From Ceriagrion tenellum (taxonomy: Eukaryota > Arthropoda > Insecta > Odonata > Coenagrionidae): DNA of 64,000 nt. Below, in pieces: positions 32,790 to 45,484 of this stretch. Both the position numbers and the translations under genes were made by a program. The DNA lies in the NCBI GenBank assembly GCA_963169105.1, contig OY720632.1, forward strand, positions 55,957,136 through 56,021,135, given 5' to 3'. The notes beneath the pieces were generated by a model, which was not told the origin of the DNA, did not search any database, and saw nothing but the letters and a program-made list of their open reading frames with translations. The number at the start of each line of letters is the position of its first letter. The stretch's first letter is position 1.

Positions 32790-35700
32790 AGCTTCTTTAA
32801 TTAAAAACGTATAGTTCCCGTGATTCCTCCAAAATTGCTGAAATGATTATTTTAATTTATCAATATCCATAGTAAAAGTTTTTATTGGTGAGGCAGAGAA
32901 TGTTTGACTTTGATCTGGTAATTGCTTGTTTTAACAGGTTTTATTAATTTTGAAAGTCTGGTTATTAGCAAATTATACATTACTTTGGTTTATGAATTAC
33001 AATTCCTCTGTGTAACTAAATCAAAATTGAGCTACGGCAAAGGGTAATCACGTGTACCCGCCTTGAATCACTTAGCTCGTATTCCTACCGAAGCTGGAAC
33101 TTCATGTAAGGCATTAAAGTTAAGTGTCTCTGCTTCTCGAAAGTCAGCCTAAGTGCATGCTAACTAGAACAGTTCCTTAACTGTCCACGGCATGGTGAAA
33201 AAAGATAATTCTTTATTATTGAGCATACTACCTCACTCTCTTGCTGTTGCAGAGTGCTAAGGCTTCACCATAGGCGCTTTAGTTCCTTAAATTGGTCAGT
33301 GTTTGTAAAATGGCATTTTATAATTTAATATTAAATGTGCACTCATTTGGTCCCCTTTAGTCGGTAAGTAATGATGTACCTACAGTGATTATGATAAAAT
33401 TATCAATGGTAGACCAATCCTCGCGGCCATTAGTTTATAGAATTAAATTCCTACGAATCGCCTGGAACCTTCGCGCAGAGTATTGCTTTGTGATTTTTAC
33501 AGAACAAACTCGTCTAATCCACCCTTCATAACTTTTTTAGACCTACCACTAGTCTTTTTACCTGAAATTTCTTAGTTTCATCTGAAGGCGAGCGACGTTA
33601 AGTTTCGCTACATTGCCTACTTCTTTCGTTAATTCTTCCAGCTCTTGCTCGCTCACTCTCCAAAGGAGTCTATTATTCCCTCCTTGATTTAGAATATTAC
33701 TATACTCTCCTTGGGTTTTTGTTTCTCAAGTTTCTGCAGTATTTCATAATGCGAGTTGCTCAGTTTGTTATGCGTAATTTGCCCGAGACGGTAGATTTAC
33801 AGTGAATCGGTGGCTTGGCACTGTCTTCGCTCTGCTGTTTATTCTTTTAACTCTTTCTCCTCACATCCTTCCTTCCTATCTCTGTCCCTCGCACACCATC
33901 TTTAATGCAACGATTTCCTGATTACCCTCTCATATTCTCCAATCTCTACCGATTGCTTTCGGCGCTGAAATATTTCTCATCCAAAGCCATTCTTTACTTC
34001 TGCCTGTGTTACATTGCGTAAATTCGCCATTCAATTTCAACTAAACGTTTATTGCAGCGAAAACGCAATTGCAGCGTGATTGTGAATGTTTGATGACTGT
34101 CAAACACAAAATGTCTACTATGCTGTAGAAATAAATGCACCTACGAACAATAGGAAAACACGACTCCGTAAAAGTGGAACTCCGTGGCTTGTCCCGGATA
34201 GCTTAAAATTTGAGGAAAACACATGTTGATGTTTCAAAAACTTCTAGCCGAAGCTATTGCCTCAGTGGAACAATAAATGTAGCAATATTATAAAAATGGT
34301 AACGGAATTAAACCATAGTTTTTCTGGAAGCTGAAAAATAATTTATTCATCGAACATTCGGAATAAAATAGATAAATCTAAAATGATATTGAATTTCGAC
34401 TAAAATGAGTGCAGGAAAAATATTTCCTTTGTGTCTAAAATATTGTTTTCTTTTGACTTCCAAGAATATGATGTCGTAATTTTCATAACTCTTTGGAAAT
34501 CCCTCTCTAAAATTTTATTTTTATAGTTTCTCTAGACTCTCATGATTATGGAATCATTTTACTTTTTCTATTCAACAGAACCGGTGTGAATTCCATGGAA
34601 TTTCAATTAAGCTCTATTTTTTGCAATTAAGCTACTTTTTCCCCGACTAAATTATAGCAAATAAAACAGAATGCAATTTTCTATCACTAAGGGCATTTTT
34701 GCCTTTTTTTGTTCGCTTCACGAGCTCTAAAAAATCTTATTCAGTTTTATGATCCTAATTTCTCATAATTCACTCACAATGGCCAACTAATCTTGGTTAC
34801 ATTATCGTAAATTGTGAGTGTGAATATCAGTTTGACATTTCAATTTAATAACAATGGTTTTCAGGAAAAACTGAACGCAATACTTGTTGCTGACATTCGT
34901 GTATGTGTTCTCAATTATATTACAAAACAATGTATTACTCACCGCAATAGGTACTCTTTGTTAAATCGCCAAAAATGCTTCCATTGTAAAGGAGGTCAAG
35001 TCAAAGCCTCACACTAGTATGTGTCATTAGTTTCAACTTTCAGCCGTAAAAAATTAAATTTTTGCGTAATTTATATTACTCTTTTTACATAAAAATTCCT
35101 GGCTGATTTATAAAATAATATTCTAATATTACGTCCATTATGAGTGGGGAAACATTTCGTACACACCGCTTTAAACCTTAGTTGAAACTCGATGAAGTGT
35201 CGTGGGTGCAACTTTTAACCTACCAGAATCCTCCCTTACATCAGAACTTTTACCTAGGTAATCTCAGTCCTCTACCACTTTTTTCCGGGTTTAAATTGCA
35301 ATCTATACATTCAGCCGGTAATATATTTATTACATTCGGTCTAAAAAGAGTGGAACTTGCTAGAAGAGCTGAAAGGGAAGCATCGGTACGTTTGAGGTTT
35401 CAGATTTACCTCAGGCATTGATTCGGAAAAACAATGGCGTCATCGATCTGTTATGCTCGTGGTGTCTTATCCGTCCGCGTTACTTCCCACTGTGTCACGT
35501 CAAGCTTCTATCTCTCTTTCTGTTTTAGAGAAATCTCTATATCTCTGCTTCTCCCTAATCCCACTTGTTTTAGTCTACCTCCTCCCACAACTCTTGAAAT
35601 ATGTCTTTCGCGCTTCCTCGCCGCTTTTTTCTCCGTCACGCTCTCCGGAGTATCGCAGCGCGCCATTCAGACTTTCATCCCACACTTCCTACTTCACAAC

Positions 35701-37820
35701 CCTTCCTGTTAACTCCAGTCGAGGCAAACAGCGGATACCGTTTTAGTCGCTATATCACAGACGCATGTACACACGCAGACTCGCCCATCGCTTTCCACGG
35801 CGTTCCCTTAAAGGGTACATCTCTCTTGTCATTCGTTCTATCCTCTTTAATGTGCTTCGGACCGTACCCGCTTTGAATTTGAATTTGTAGTTTCGAGGTT
35901 TTCATCATACCTAGAGGAGATTCCGCTGTTGTAGAATCAATTATCATGAATTTAACGTTTTTTAGCAGTCCACTTTTACTTAATGTAGTTTTAGCCAATA
36001 AAATGTTAATTTTTTTAAAAGATTGAGTTAACAATTTTGTAATAAATCCAAGGGCGAGTTTAATTTTAAGTTGAATTGATGATGTATTGGTTGATTTTTT
36101 ACTCAGCATTACCTCAAAACAGTTTCTGAGAAATGTTCACCGGCGGATAGATTTGTTTCCAATATATTTTTAATAGGAATTTTGAGCCAGCGACTAACCA
36201 ACTTGAGACAATCTCTTCCTATAGGTCTCTTATTTATATTTCTTCCTTTGGAATAAAAAAATACACGCCGACACGCTCTTTTGAAGAGTAAAAATCATGA
36301 ACGTTCCAGATGATTATAATCCGCCAGGATATGAGAAATGACAGTCGAATTTCATAGCTATGAAAGTCTTGAATGTAACGTAGTCAGCATTCATATGTAG
36401 CGAGAGAGCCTTGTACTGTGTATAATTTCTCTCATGCCGAACCAATCTCCTGGCTTATACTCAATTAATTCTACTTGGCATGTATTTGTAGATTGTCTTC
36501 GTTGGAGAGTCGAGGTTAAAACTGAATTAAAGCACTTCTATTGTGGGCAATATTCTCCTTGTGACGTGTTTTTAAGGCATTTTTACGAAAGTAACATAAG
36601 ATGGAATACTTTCAACATCCGTTGCTTCCTAGACTTTAAGCAAAACATGCTTGTTGCGTGAATAATGCATGTGATAATGTCGTTGTATAAGTACTCATAA
36701 TTTACTTGCTGCCGTGTCGTATTGGCAATATTTTTCCTGGTGACATTTCAACGCCCGTGTTTCTCCTACGACCTTCTCCGATTTAGGATCCGTCGCAAAA
36801 CCAGCAAAATTATTAACAAAACAGAGGACGATTAAAGGCATAGGTCACTCGCAGTATACTAGTGTATTTGCTTATAAATTGTATTTGTATCAAAAGTAAT
36901 TCGATTTTGAAAGGATAAGTTTACTTCCGTGATAGTTTGTGATTGTCATGATTTATGGTTAAATATAGCTCGTATTAATTATCCAGAAGTGAAATCCCGT
37001 TCTGGTTAGGTTGGTTGCTCCGGTTGGTCACTGAATAAGTGAAAGCCCATGCGAAGTAAACGTCTATTCCCTGCTTTGCGCATTTATAAGCTCTCCTCCC
37101 TGGTTTCCTCCTTATAATCTGATTCCTGTCGTCTCCATGCAATCAAGCCTCTCTCCTCTTCCCCTCGCCTGCTCAAATCGCCGGTAGTCGCCGACATACT
37201 CGTCTCCTTCCTCGGCTTGGCCCCGACGTCCCTCTGAGTTTTTATTAATTCTTAGCTCTGCATTTCCGTCAATAGCAGCCTCCTGTCAAGCCCATACTCT
37301 CACTCTTTCAAAAATCTCCTCCTCTCTCTACTTTCTCTGGCTATTTCATCGTAAGACGTAGCTTATGGCCGTTCCCAAAATGTTCCTCTCCACCGATCAA
37401 TGAAATATGCAGAGGTCTACCTTATAAAACTGCAGCACTGCCTTACAACCTCGTCTATTTTTGTCAATTTTATTTCGAGGTGTATAAAGACGAATTAATT
37501 GTGTTTTTTTCAATTGATTATATTGAAATAGTCACGGATATAGAATGGTACCTTTTGAGATCGTTTGTATCCATTAGAGATAGCTACAAGGCTGGCCTCT
37601 CTCATTTTCTGGGAAAAACATTTCTTCCATATTTTTCTTGTGCAATTATGGTTCATATTGTCTGACATTGATATCTTAATTTTATTTTCATGCTACAAAA
37701 ACCAATGAAAACGTTACTTCGCCGAAGTGATGCCATCAAATTTTCGTTTTGACAATGTTCCAAACTTAAAGCTCTGCTCCAAAAAAATGTTTTCTCTCGT
37801 CATGTGCTGCTGCCAATCCA
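32790..37820. other. Non-coding, nothing recognised
   Basis: Mostly AT-rich. Pyrimidine-rich blocks at 33840-33960, 35450-35720 and 37085-37350 produce overlapping spurious frames. The 119-codon minus frame at 35750-36109 has no recognisable motif. No structural RNA or repeat pairs were found. Confidence 0.45.
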
Positions 37821-37824
37821 TCAA

Positions 37825-38243
37825 GTAAAAAACTACTACGAGCGTACATTTACTGTCTCACAACTTTTAGAGGGATTAAGGTGGGAGACCCTAGAGACTC
37901 GGAGGCTACACGCTAGGTGTAGGTTGCTTGAGAAATTCAGAACTGGTGTTTTTCAGAGAGACACAGAGAATATTATGACGTCTCACTACATCTCTAGGTC
38001 TGATAGATGCGATAAAATAAGAGAGCTACACTACCGAAAAGATAGGTACAAAAACTCGTTCTTTCCGCGCACAATACGCGACTGCAATAAAAACTGAGCG
38101 CCACTAAATACACCCCCATAACATATGTCACCATTTCACCTCCCAAAAACTTACATCTCTACACGGCTGGTGACCTAACATCCCTTGCCACACGCCCATG
38201 CGGCGGCTCGCAGGGTATTATGTAGATGTATATGTAGATTTAT
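37825..38243 (+). mobile_element. CR1-like LINE, 3' fragment, copy A
   Basis: About 420 bp matching the 3' end of the CR1-like copy at 39846-41366. It includes the coding words YYERTFTVSQLLEG, TRRLHARCRLLEKF and RDRYKNSFFPRTIRDCN, so the extreme C-terminus is intact here up to its stop near 38097. The 3' untranslated part follows with CCCATGCGGCGGCTCGCAGGG and ends in TGTAGATGTATATGTAGAT, a short A/T-rich repeat tail. It is 5'-truncated, which is usual for LINEs. The frame is open for 97 codons, so this copy is less decayed than copy B. Confidence 0.88.
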
Positions 38244-38289
38244 GTGACATTCAGCGTGGATCAGCTGGGCCTGAAAGTTAGAGAAGAAA

Positions 38290-38645
38290 AAGAATGGTAC
38301 TACATATTAGGGAATCGGGGTCCCCGTGGCAGCCAATTGTGGCAATGGGAATGCGAGTAACAGACATTGCTCTGCCAATCGAGAGGTTGTTAATTGGCCT
38401 CGATGCTTAGTCACCCGATTAGGGAACAGGCAATCGGAGAAGTGGAAATGCGGAATATTGTTGCTATTTGCTAACCTGCCGGCAGCGGGTAAATAAACCC
38501 AGCACGGGAGCAAGTGGCGGCGAGTATCGAATTCTGATTTTCCGATTGAGTCAGTTCTCGGAATTAAAGACAATTATTGGGGGAGCCGGATTAACGGGGA
38601 AATAAACGGTCCCGTCAACAGACTTAATGGACCTGAGGCAACTAT
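38290..38645. promoter_or_regulatory. Motif-dense single-copy block, possible conserved regulatory element
   Basis: This block is not repeated in the window. It carries unusually many words of the CAATTA/CCAATC/CGATTA type on both strands: AGCCAATTG, GCCAATCGAG, TTAATTGGCC, CCGATTAGG, GCAATCGG, CCGATTGAG and GACAATTATTG. It also has an 11-bp palindrome CGGGGTCCCCG. Such clusters resemble homeodomain-bound enhancers of developmental genes. It lies between two mobile elements. There is no coding signal of quality; an 88-codon minus frame crosses it. The function is a guess from motif density. Confidence 0.25.
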
Positions 38646-38873
38646 CTCATTAGTCTCCGATCCCTTTTATATAATGTTGATATTTCGTTTGAATGCTTGT
38701 TTTCTATAATATTTCTGCCATCCCGTAAAGAACATTAAACCATGACGCACCTTCCTCATACCAATGCGATATAAACATAATGCATTATGATGTTATTAGG
38801 ATAATGCAGACGTCACCCATGATTTTTTAAATCCGTTTATATATTTGATACTATTTACTCGAACAAATAACTT

Positions 38874-39180
38874 GGATTGAATTGGATATTTGGGGAGGCG
38901 ACCGACAGCTAAGGTCATTTGCGCCATAGGGGATCGGTAAGGGAGGAAGGGTGGATAGAAACCCGGCGTCGGCATTAGCCTGCTCTTAACGAAAGGCGCC
39001 TATGGGACCACGTCTTAACGTCTCATCCGACAGACGGAGTACTGTACTTGAAGTGCCCTCCAAAAGACACTCAATTAGGGATCGGGTGTCCTCTGATAAA
39101 CACCCTCCTCTGCAGGGATTTGAACCCTGGCCGTCCGTATGGTTAGCCAGTACTCTAGCCACCACACCAACCCGATCCCC
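38874..39180 (-). mobile_element. tRNA-derived SINE, copy 2
   Basis: The 307-bp element is flanked by ACAAATAACTT at 38863-38873 and again at 39181-39191, a clean 11-bp target duplication. On the minus strand it starts GGGGATCGGGTTGGTGTGG, has a GTGGCTAGAGTACTGG A-box region and a B-box-like GGTTCAAATCC (39126-39116), and ends CCCCAAATATCCAATTCAATCC. It matches copy 1 through the whole body. It is non-coding, and the clean flanks suggest it is one of the younger insertions here. Confidence 0.93.
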
Positions 39181-39191
39181 ACAAATAACTT

Positions 39192-39845
39192 CTCTAGCCT
39201 CTATGACGTCATATTTTTCATTAAAAGGAAATACAAATGAATGTTTTCAAAGATTATTTTTTGTATTTTATTAGATATATTCGTAACAATTTTGAGCTGC
39301 ACTGTTTTTTTCTACCATTTCAAAATTCTTACATCTACCTGTTACCCTATCAGGGCGAATATTATAAACCCTCTCTAGGCTAGAGCTCATCAGAACGCGC
39401 CGTCGCGTATATAGTTATTCCGAGGTGTACCATCATAGGGGGAAGTAATGAATATAATAAATCCGTGATTGTTTTGGTGTCACCGAAATTATGAATAGCT
39501 TCTTCGTTTGTTTAAGGGATACTCCTCAATAGTGGAAGCGGTATTTCGACAAATAACATGACAGCAAAGGGTTTGCTTCAATTATTTTTATGATATTTTC
39601 GTGTGTGGCCTAATTTTTGTTTTTCAAACGATGTCTGGCCATTGCTTTGTGATGTTTCTATGTGAAAGTTTTATGTACTCTTTCATAAATATTGATCATC
39701 TATATTAATGAGTGGTATTTTTAAATATCATAAATAAAGAGAATGATATACAAAGAGGGTATTAGAGGGTAATTTGCGTTTGTGAGTATTTAGTATTCTA
39801 ATTATTTTTAGTATGAAGCTATCATGAGAGTGTCATGAAAGTAAT
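39192..39845. other. Non-coding, nothing recognised
   Basis: AT-rich DNA between the SINE and the CR1-like copy B; no frames or repeats. Confidence 0.5.
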
Positions 39846-41366
39846 GGGTCCTCAGGTCCAGAAGGAATACCTGCACGCGCGCTCATGGAGTTAGCGCCAC
39901 AGATTGCACCATTCTTAGAAATTATATTTTAAAAATCATTATCCGAAGGCAAGGTGCCCCAAGACTGGAAAATAGCCAACGATACACCGATATTTAAAAA
40001 AGGAAATAACAGTGACCGAGGAAATTACCTGCCTATATCGTTAACATCACTTTTATGCATGATCCTCGAACAAATTTTCGTTAGCAATATTATGACATTC
40101 CTTGATACTCGTAACTTCTTACACAGCTGTCAGCACGGCTTCCGTAAAGGTAGGTCCTGCGTAACACAGGTTCCGCTCTTCCTTCATGATATCCTAAAAT
40201 CAGGTGAATCAAAAAAGCAAGTCGACGCGTTATTCCTTGATTTCAAAAAGGCATTCAACTAGGTTCCTCACAAAAAACTCATAAGTTGCATTCATGCGGA
40301 GTTCATAAAAATGGTGGATTGGACAAGGCAAGTTCTCAGTGGTTGAAAAAAAGTAGTTATTGATGGTTTTAGGTCTGATATTGTGGAAGTCACATCCGGT
40401 GTTCCTCAAGGAAGCGTTATCGGCTCTCTTTTATTATTTATTAATTTATATCAATGACCTAAGCTCTTGAGTTAGCAGTAAGTTAAGATTATTTACAGAC
40501 GATACAGTTATCTACAGTGAAATAAGCGAAGACGCAGACTTTGAAGTTCTGTTATCGGACCTTAACTACGTTCATTCGTGGTGCCAGGAGAAGGGGTTAG
40601 AATTAACTATCAGTAAATGCACCACAGTTCACGTCCTGCGAAATTCATCATAAAAATGCCATTCCTAAACTGTGGGTGGAGTAAACATAAAATCTTCAGA
40701 TATAGTAAAATATTTTGGATGTACCTTACCTCCTGATATATCGTGAGGAACACTCATACAAAACATTCGACAAAGCATTGATGAAACTAGGTTTTGCTAC
40801 GCGTATAATGGGAAGGTCCTCAGATGAAAAAGTAAAAGAGAGATGCTACTTCGCTCTGGTAAGGCCACACCTCGATTACGCCGCGAGCATTTGGGATCCT
40901 AGCCATAAAACTTTAACCAGAAAAATAATAAAATACATAGAAAAATCTGCACGCTTCGTTAAAAACTGCAACGAGCGAACATACACTGTCTCACAACTTT
41001 TTGAGGGATCAAGGTGGGAGCCCTAGAGACTCGGAGGCTACTCGCTAGGCTCAGACTGCTTGAGAAATTCTGAACTGTTGTGTTTCAGGGAGACGCAGGG
41101 AATATTATCATGACGCCTCACTACATATCTAGGTTTGACAGAAGTGATAATACAAGAGAGATACCCTGCCGAACAGATGCAGGTACAAAAAATCGTTCTT
41201 TCTGCGCACAGTAAGCGACCACAATAAAAACTGAGCTCCACTGTATACACTCCCGTAATTCACGTCACCATTTCACCTGCTAAATCCTTACATCTTTACA
41301 CGGTTGGTGACCTTACACCTCGTGCCACACCCATGCGGCGGCTCGTAGGGTAGTATGTAGATTTAG
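39846..41366 (+). mobile_element. CR1-like LINE, reverse transcriptase to 3' end, copy B
   Basis: The copy starts inside the reverse transcriptase at SGPEGIPARAL. Ordered motifs follow: VPQDWKIANDTPIFKKGN, NYLPISLTSLLCMILE, QHGFRKGRSCVTQV and FLDFKKAFN (normally KAFD), then a stop. In shifted frames come TSGVPQGSVIG, LFTDDTVIYSE (catalytic box, normally FADD), SWCQEKGLELTISKC and VRPHLDYAASIWDPSHKT. It ends with the same 3' region as copy A and a TAGTATGTAGATTTAGAT tail. There are at least five frameshifts or stops. The catalytic D of the first motif and the A of the box are altered, so it is dead. CR1 clade is judged from motif spelling. Confidence 0.9.
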
Positions 41367-41369
41367 ATG

Positions 41370-44300
41370 AATAAATGCTGATGAATTAGAAAAGTATTGG
41401 ATGTACTCGTATTGCCAATGGATCAATTCATATTTTCCGCTATGATGATAGCATTCTTTTTAAGTGGAGGTTGTGAAATGTTTTTAAGTTTTATTTACAT
41501 TCAATAAAATTGCTTATTTTTAAAATTCTCTGTCCCAAATCATTTTGCAAATTAACGGATTCCGAAAGTTATGCTTAAATGATTCCTGATGCTAGGTTGA
41601 AAGGAGGTGGGCATATCAATTTATATGGGTAGAGCAGAAAAACCGACTTTTGTGCCTGAATAAAGAGAGAGTGTATCGGTGGAAAAACTCGATGAATTTT
41701 TTTCGACAAATGCTGGAAGCCCCAGCAAAATAAATAAATGAATACCAAATGAATTGTCTATGCGAGTTCAAGTTTGCATTTTTCGATCCCACTTAGAAAT
41801 GCCATTTTCAAACCCAATTAGGGTAGGATAATCAAGTCCTCGGGTCTTCCTCGAAGTCACACTCATTAGAATAACGGAGTAGCGTTCTTTAACAGAACTT
41901 TTCAATAAATGCCGACCTATATTTTTATTTCACAACGAAACCTAAAAGTATCAAAATGGAACTTATATAATAAATTAGCCCACATCATAAATTAGCCCAC
42001 AATTTGCTTGACGCTAACTGACTTTAGCGGTTTTTAATTTCATACAGCGCTTCAAACGTTAGAAATTATTATTAAGGGAACACTTATTTAAGTGGATGTC
42101 AAAAGAAGAATCATAAGTGCTCCAAGGAAAAATTGTATTACCAGAAAAACGACTGCTGATGTCGATGAGACAATATACGAATACGAGGCTCTTCATTCCC
42201 TTAGCATTAGTTTTTTCACTGCGTACTCTCTTTTGCGCAATTGAGACATTGTACTTTGGTGATCCCAAATATGTTTAGGGGTATTGGCGTTTAAGGTTTA
42301 AAGTAATTGCATATTTGATTTATTTTTTACGTAATGTATCGTTCTATTGATCTACAATTGTTCAATTATTTTCCTTGATTACATACTGAAGTGTATACTT
42401 ATGACTCCGCTCCCGTATTCAAGAGTGCGTTACCTGTTGCTATGTCTTTAAATATAGCACCTTTACGGTAGAATAAATAGTCGGTCTGTTCCAAGGCTCA
42501 AGTGCTGTTATAGATGTCAACAGATAAATATGAGTTAAAATTTTCTGATCGTGGCTCACATGTTTTTAAAGCTGTCTTTACCTTTTTCAATGATTTATAG
42601 CAAGAGATGAGCTGTATTACTGCTGTATACATTCAAAGTTTTTTGTATTATTATCGTATATTTTTCAATATTGTTTTGTTGTATAGTTTTATATTAGTGT
42701 TGTTTATTATTGTTCGAATTGGATGTAATATCTGAGGAACAAAATATTACATATATCTATCTATCTATATCACTTTCCTAATCCAAATTGACGTGATTGA
42801 GTAGTTAAAATTGATCTTACGGTGGCGCACCTTGACGAAGGTCTATGATGATGTAATATTTAGAGTGTGATCCATTCAGGTAATAATCGTTCCTAACCCA
42901 TAATATAATTTAGCATTGTAGGTATTATTCCTGAGGGACCGTTGATATTAGTATTTTTTTAAACGTTCAATAAATTGTTTTCGTATTAAAAATTGAAATC
43001 CGAGTGGCTTCTGTTGGGAATGGATGTCAAATGATCCCCTTAATACGATAGGTGCAATTGTTGCGATAGTGTCGTAGGGAATCGTGGGTTTAGTCACCGT
43101 AAAAGATTAATTACCGCGCAACAGCTGATCTGATAAATATGATAAATTCTGCTACCATTGTTATAGGTTTGGAAACGGAGAAATTAGCAAAATTATAGGA
43201 TAAGCCCTTGACGCGTAAAATGATTACCAAAATGCAGTAGTTGAAATAGATTCCTTAAAAACTTAAAAGGGATTTGTCAAAATGACATGCAATGGATGAA
43301 AATATCTCTCATCATAAATTATATTGAGCCCCAAAAAATTAACACCTACCTAATCGTGGCATTGAACTTTCGTGAAATCGCGTTTGCCGAACTGGATGGA
43401 TAAATCACCAGCAGCGGAAAAACCTCTCTAAATTCCTACTGTTCAATGCGCGATTATTTCAGCGGATTCAAATAGAATTATATGAATACCAAATATCAGT
43501 TTTTTCATATGCTGCTGGACAACATTTCTTTATCCTAAGGCATTTGAGCTGTCTCCGAGGCTTATGGTCTTTTTGCTCAGCTAAAAATTAGAAGGTTAAA
43601 TTTTTAGCTTTACATTTGGCCAAATCCATTTTATGAGCATCCGGTGAAAAAGCAGCCTACGTTTAAGCCGAGAAAGATTTTTAATATCTTATGTTAAAAC
43701 GAAGGATGTACTTTGTTATTGTATTTTAGTTGACAGTACCTGTTTACATATTCTGTGTTATGAGACTTAAAAGATGTGGCTCTAAAACTACCGAAAAAAC
43801 TCAAACGGATTATACTGCTGAAGTCGTTTTTTCAGGCCTGAGAGCAGGACATTAAGTATGAATGTATTTCGAGAATACATTTGAAAGCCTTCGATTAGAT
43901 GAAAGCAATGTGCGGAGGTCACTCTCCACCAATTGCGCCGTAGCTGCTCACCTTTGCGCAGCCATTGATAATTTTACAATTGAATGCAATTATTTTTTCT
44001 GGATGGTTTTAGCAGCAATTATCTTTGGGAAATACTTCGGATCTAACGCTGCACGGGACTTATTACGTTGCTCAACGGATGCTTTGAACTCGAGCGATTT
44101 GTAAGTTCTTGCTGCCGAGTCATGAGTTGACTTATTGCTGTGTGGCCCATGGCAACGCCACCTAGATACATGCAGGAACGCTTTGGAGTGACATTAGACT
44201 ACCAGCCTAACGTGCGGCTGCTGCTGAATCCGCTACTTTTCATAACATTAACTGATCTAAAGGACTGAATCCGAATCCATGCGAAAGCTGAAGCATTATC

Positions 44301-45130
44301 ATGTAACTGAATTATCATGATATAATGAAAGGCTAATATAATTTTTGGTTGTCATCACCAACGTTTGCATAAGGAGAGGGCGAGAAAATAAAATAGTGAT
44401 CTCTTTCCCTCACTTGAAGACAAATTTGCAGACCATATCAGAATGCCGAATTCAGCTTGCAGAATGGCCAAACAGGTTTATGACTTTGATTAGACGGTGC
44501 CTTTTCTGCTTTCTACTTCTATTTTCCTCGCAAATTTATCTCTCTTTTGAATTCGGAATTTCACTGTTTGCTGCCTAGCAAGGCTTACCCAGTAATTAGA
44601 GCTGAATCTACTTGATGAAGCCTGGTGGCCTTGGATGAAAATGGTACATTTGTTTACAATTCATTTTAATTTCTTGTATTACATCGACAATTCTCTCCAT
44701 TTCAAGTCTTATGTGTATATCTGCCAAGTTAGTTTCAAAGTGCAAAAAGAATTATATCTACTAAATTTTGCATCGGGACCAAATTAATTTATTCTTCTAG
44801 GTCAATAGTACAACCATTACATCTAATGTGCATCATTTACAGATCATTTACGCCTCACTGGCATAAATTTAACCCCTTCTTAATCTGGTTATTAAGACTG
44901 CTGATGTCAAGCGCTTATTCCCTAATTGTGTATGACAAAAGGTAGAAATGACTCCATTGTTCATCGATGCTAATTCCTGGGTATATTTTATTGAGCTACA
45001 GGGTTTGATTTCTCAGGCGAGGTTTATTATTATTTTATCAAGTCAAGAATCGTTCAAAAAACTCCCGATATCTCCTCCTTGTTTCGAACGCAGAGAGGAT
45101 AAAATACCGGGTTGCCTTGAAGGCGTCGCT
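41370..45130. other. Non-coding; one microsatellite
   Basis: AT-rich DNA with an ATCT-type microsatellite at 42750-42770. The segment before it (about 42600-42750, ending AACAAAATATTAC) resembles a LINE tail that ends in a short repeat, but no coding remnant supports this. The open frame at 43862-44104 (80 codons) has no domain. Confidence 0.4.
42750..42770. repeat. (ATCT)n microsatellite
   Basis: A short tetranucleotide run, ATATATCTATCTATCTATAT. Confidence 0.85.
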
Positions 45131-45139
45131 GTTTTCCGG

Positions 45140-45480
45140 CTAGGGACACACAGTCCGCTCGACCTTTGACCCATCCACCATCTCCATTTTTGCAATGCGG
45201 GATACTTTAGCATTTAAGTAGACTTTAATTCGCATTTTCAGAGACTCTCCACTCCGCTTAATGGCACTCGTGAAGCGATAAGTGAACATCGACATGAGCA
45301 CTTTCTGCGCAGCACCCGCGGGCATTGGCCGTGACTCCATTATTAAATGGAATATTTGCTTCGAGAGAGCGGGAAATGATGTAATTAATCGAGGTCTGCA
45401 GAATGGAAACTAATAAGTTATTCAATTGGCAAAGACGTGTAATTGGCTTTCATGCCTCAATAATACGCATTAAATATTAT
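45140..45480. promoter_or_regulatory. Second single-copy block with homeodomain-type words (speculative)
   Basis: Many ATTA/TAAT and CAATTGG words are packed between 45220 and 45480: TTTAATTCGC, CCATTATTAAATGG, GTAATTAATCGAGG, CTAATAAGTTATTCAATTGG and GTGTAATTGGC. CCATTATTAAATGG is a near palindrome. A 66-codon minus frame (45140-45340) has plausible composition but no recognised domain. The block could be an enhancer, a coding exon remnant, or chance in AT-rich DNA. Confidence 0.2.
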
Positions 45481-45484
45481 AGGT

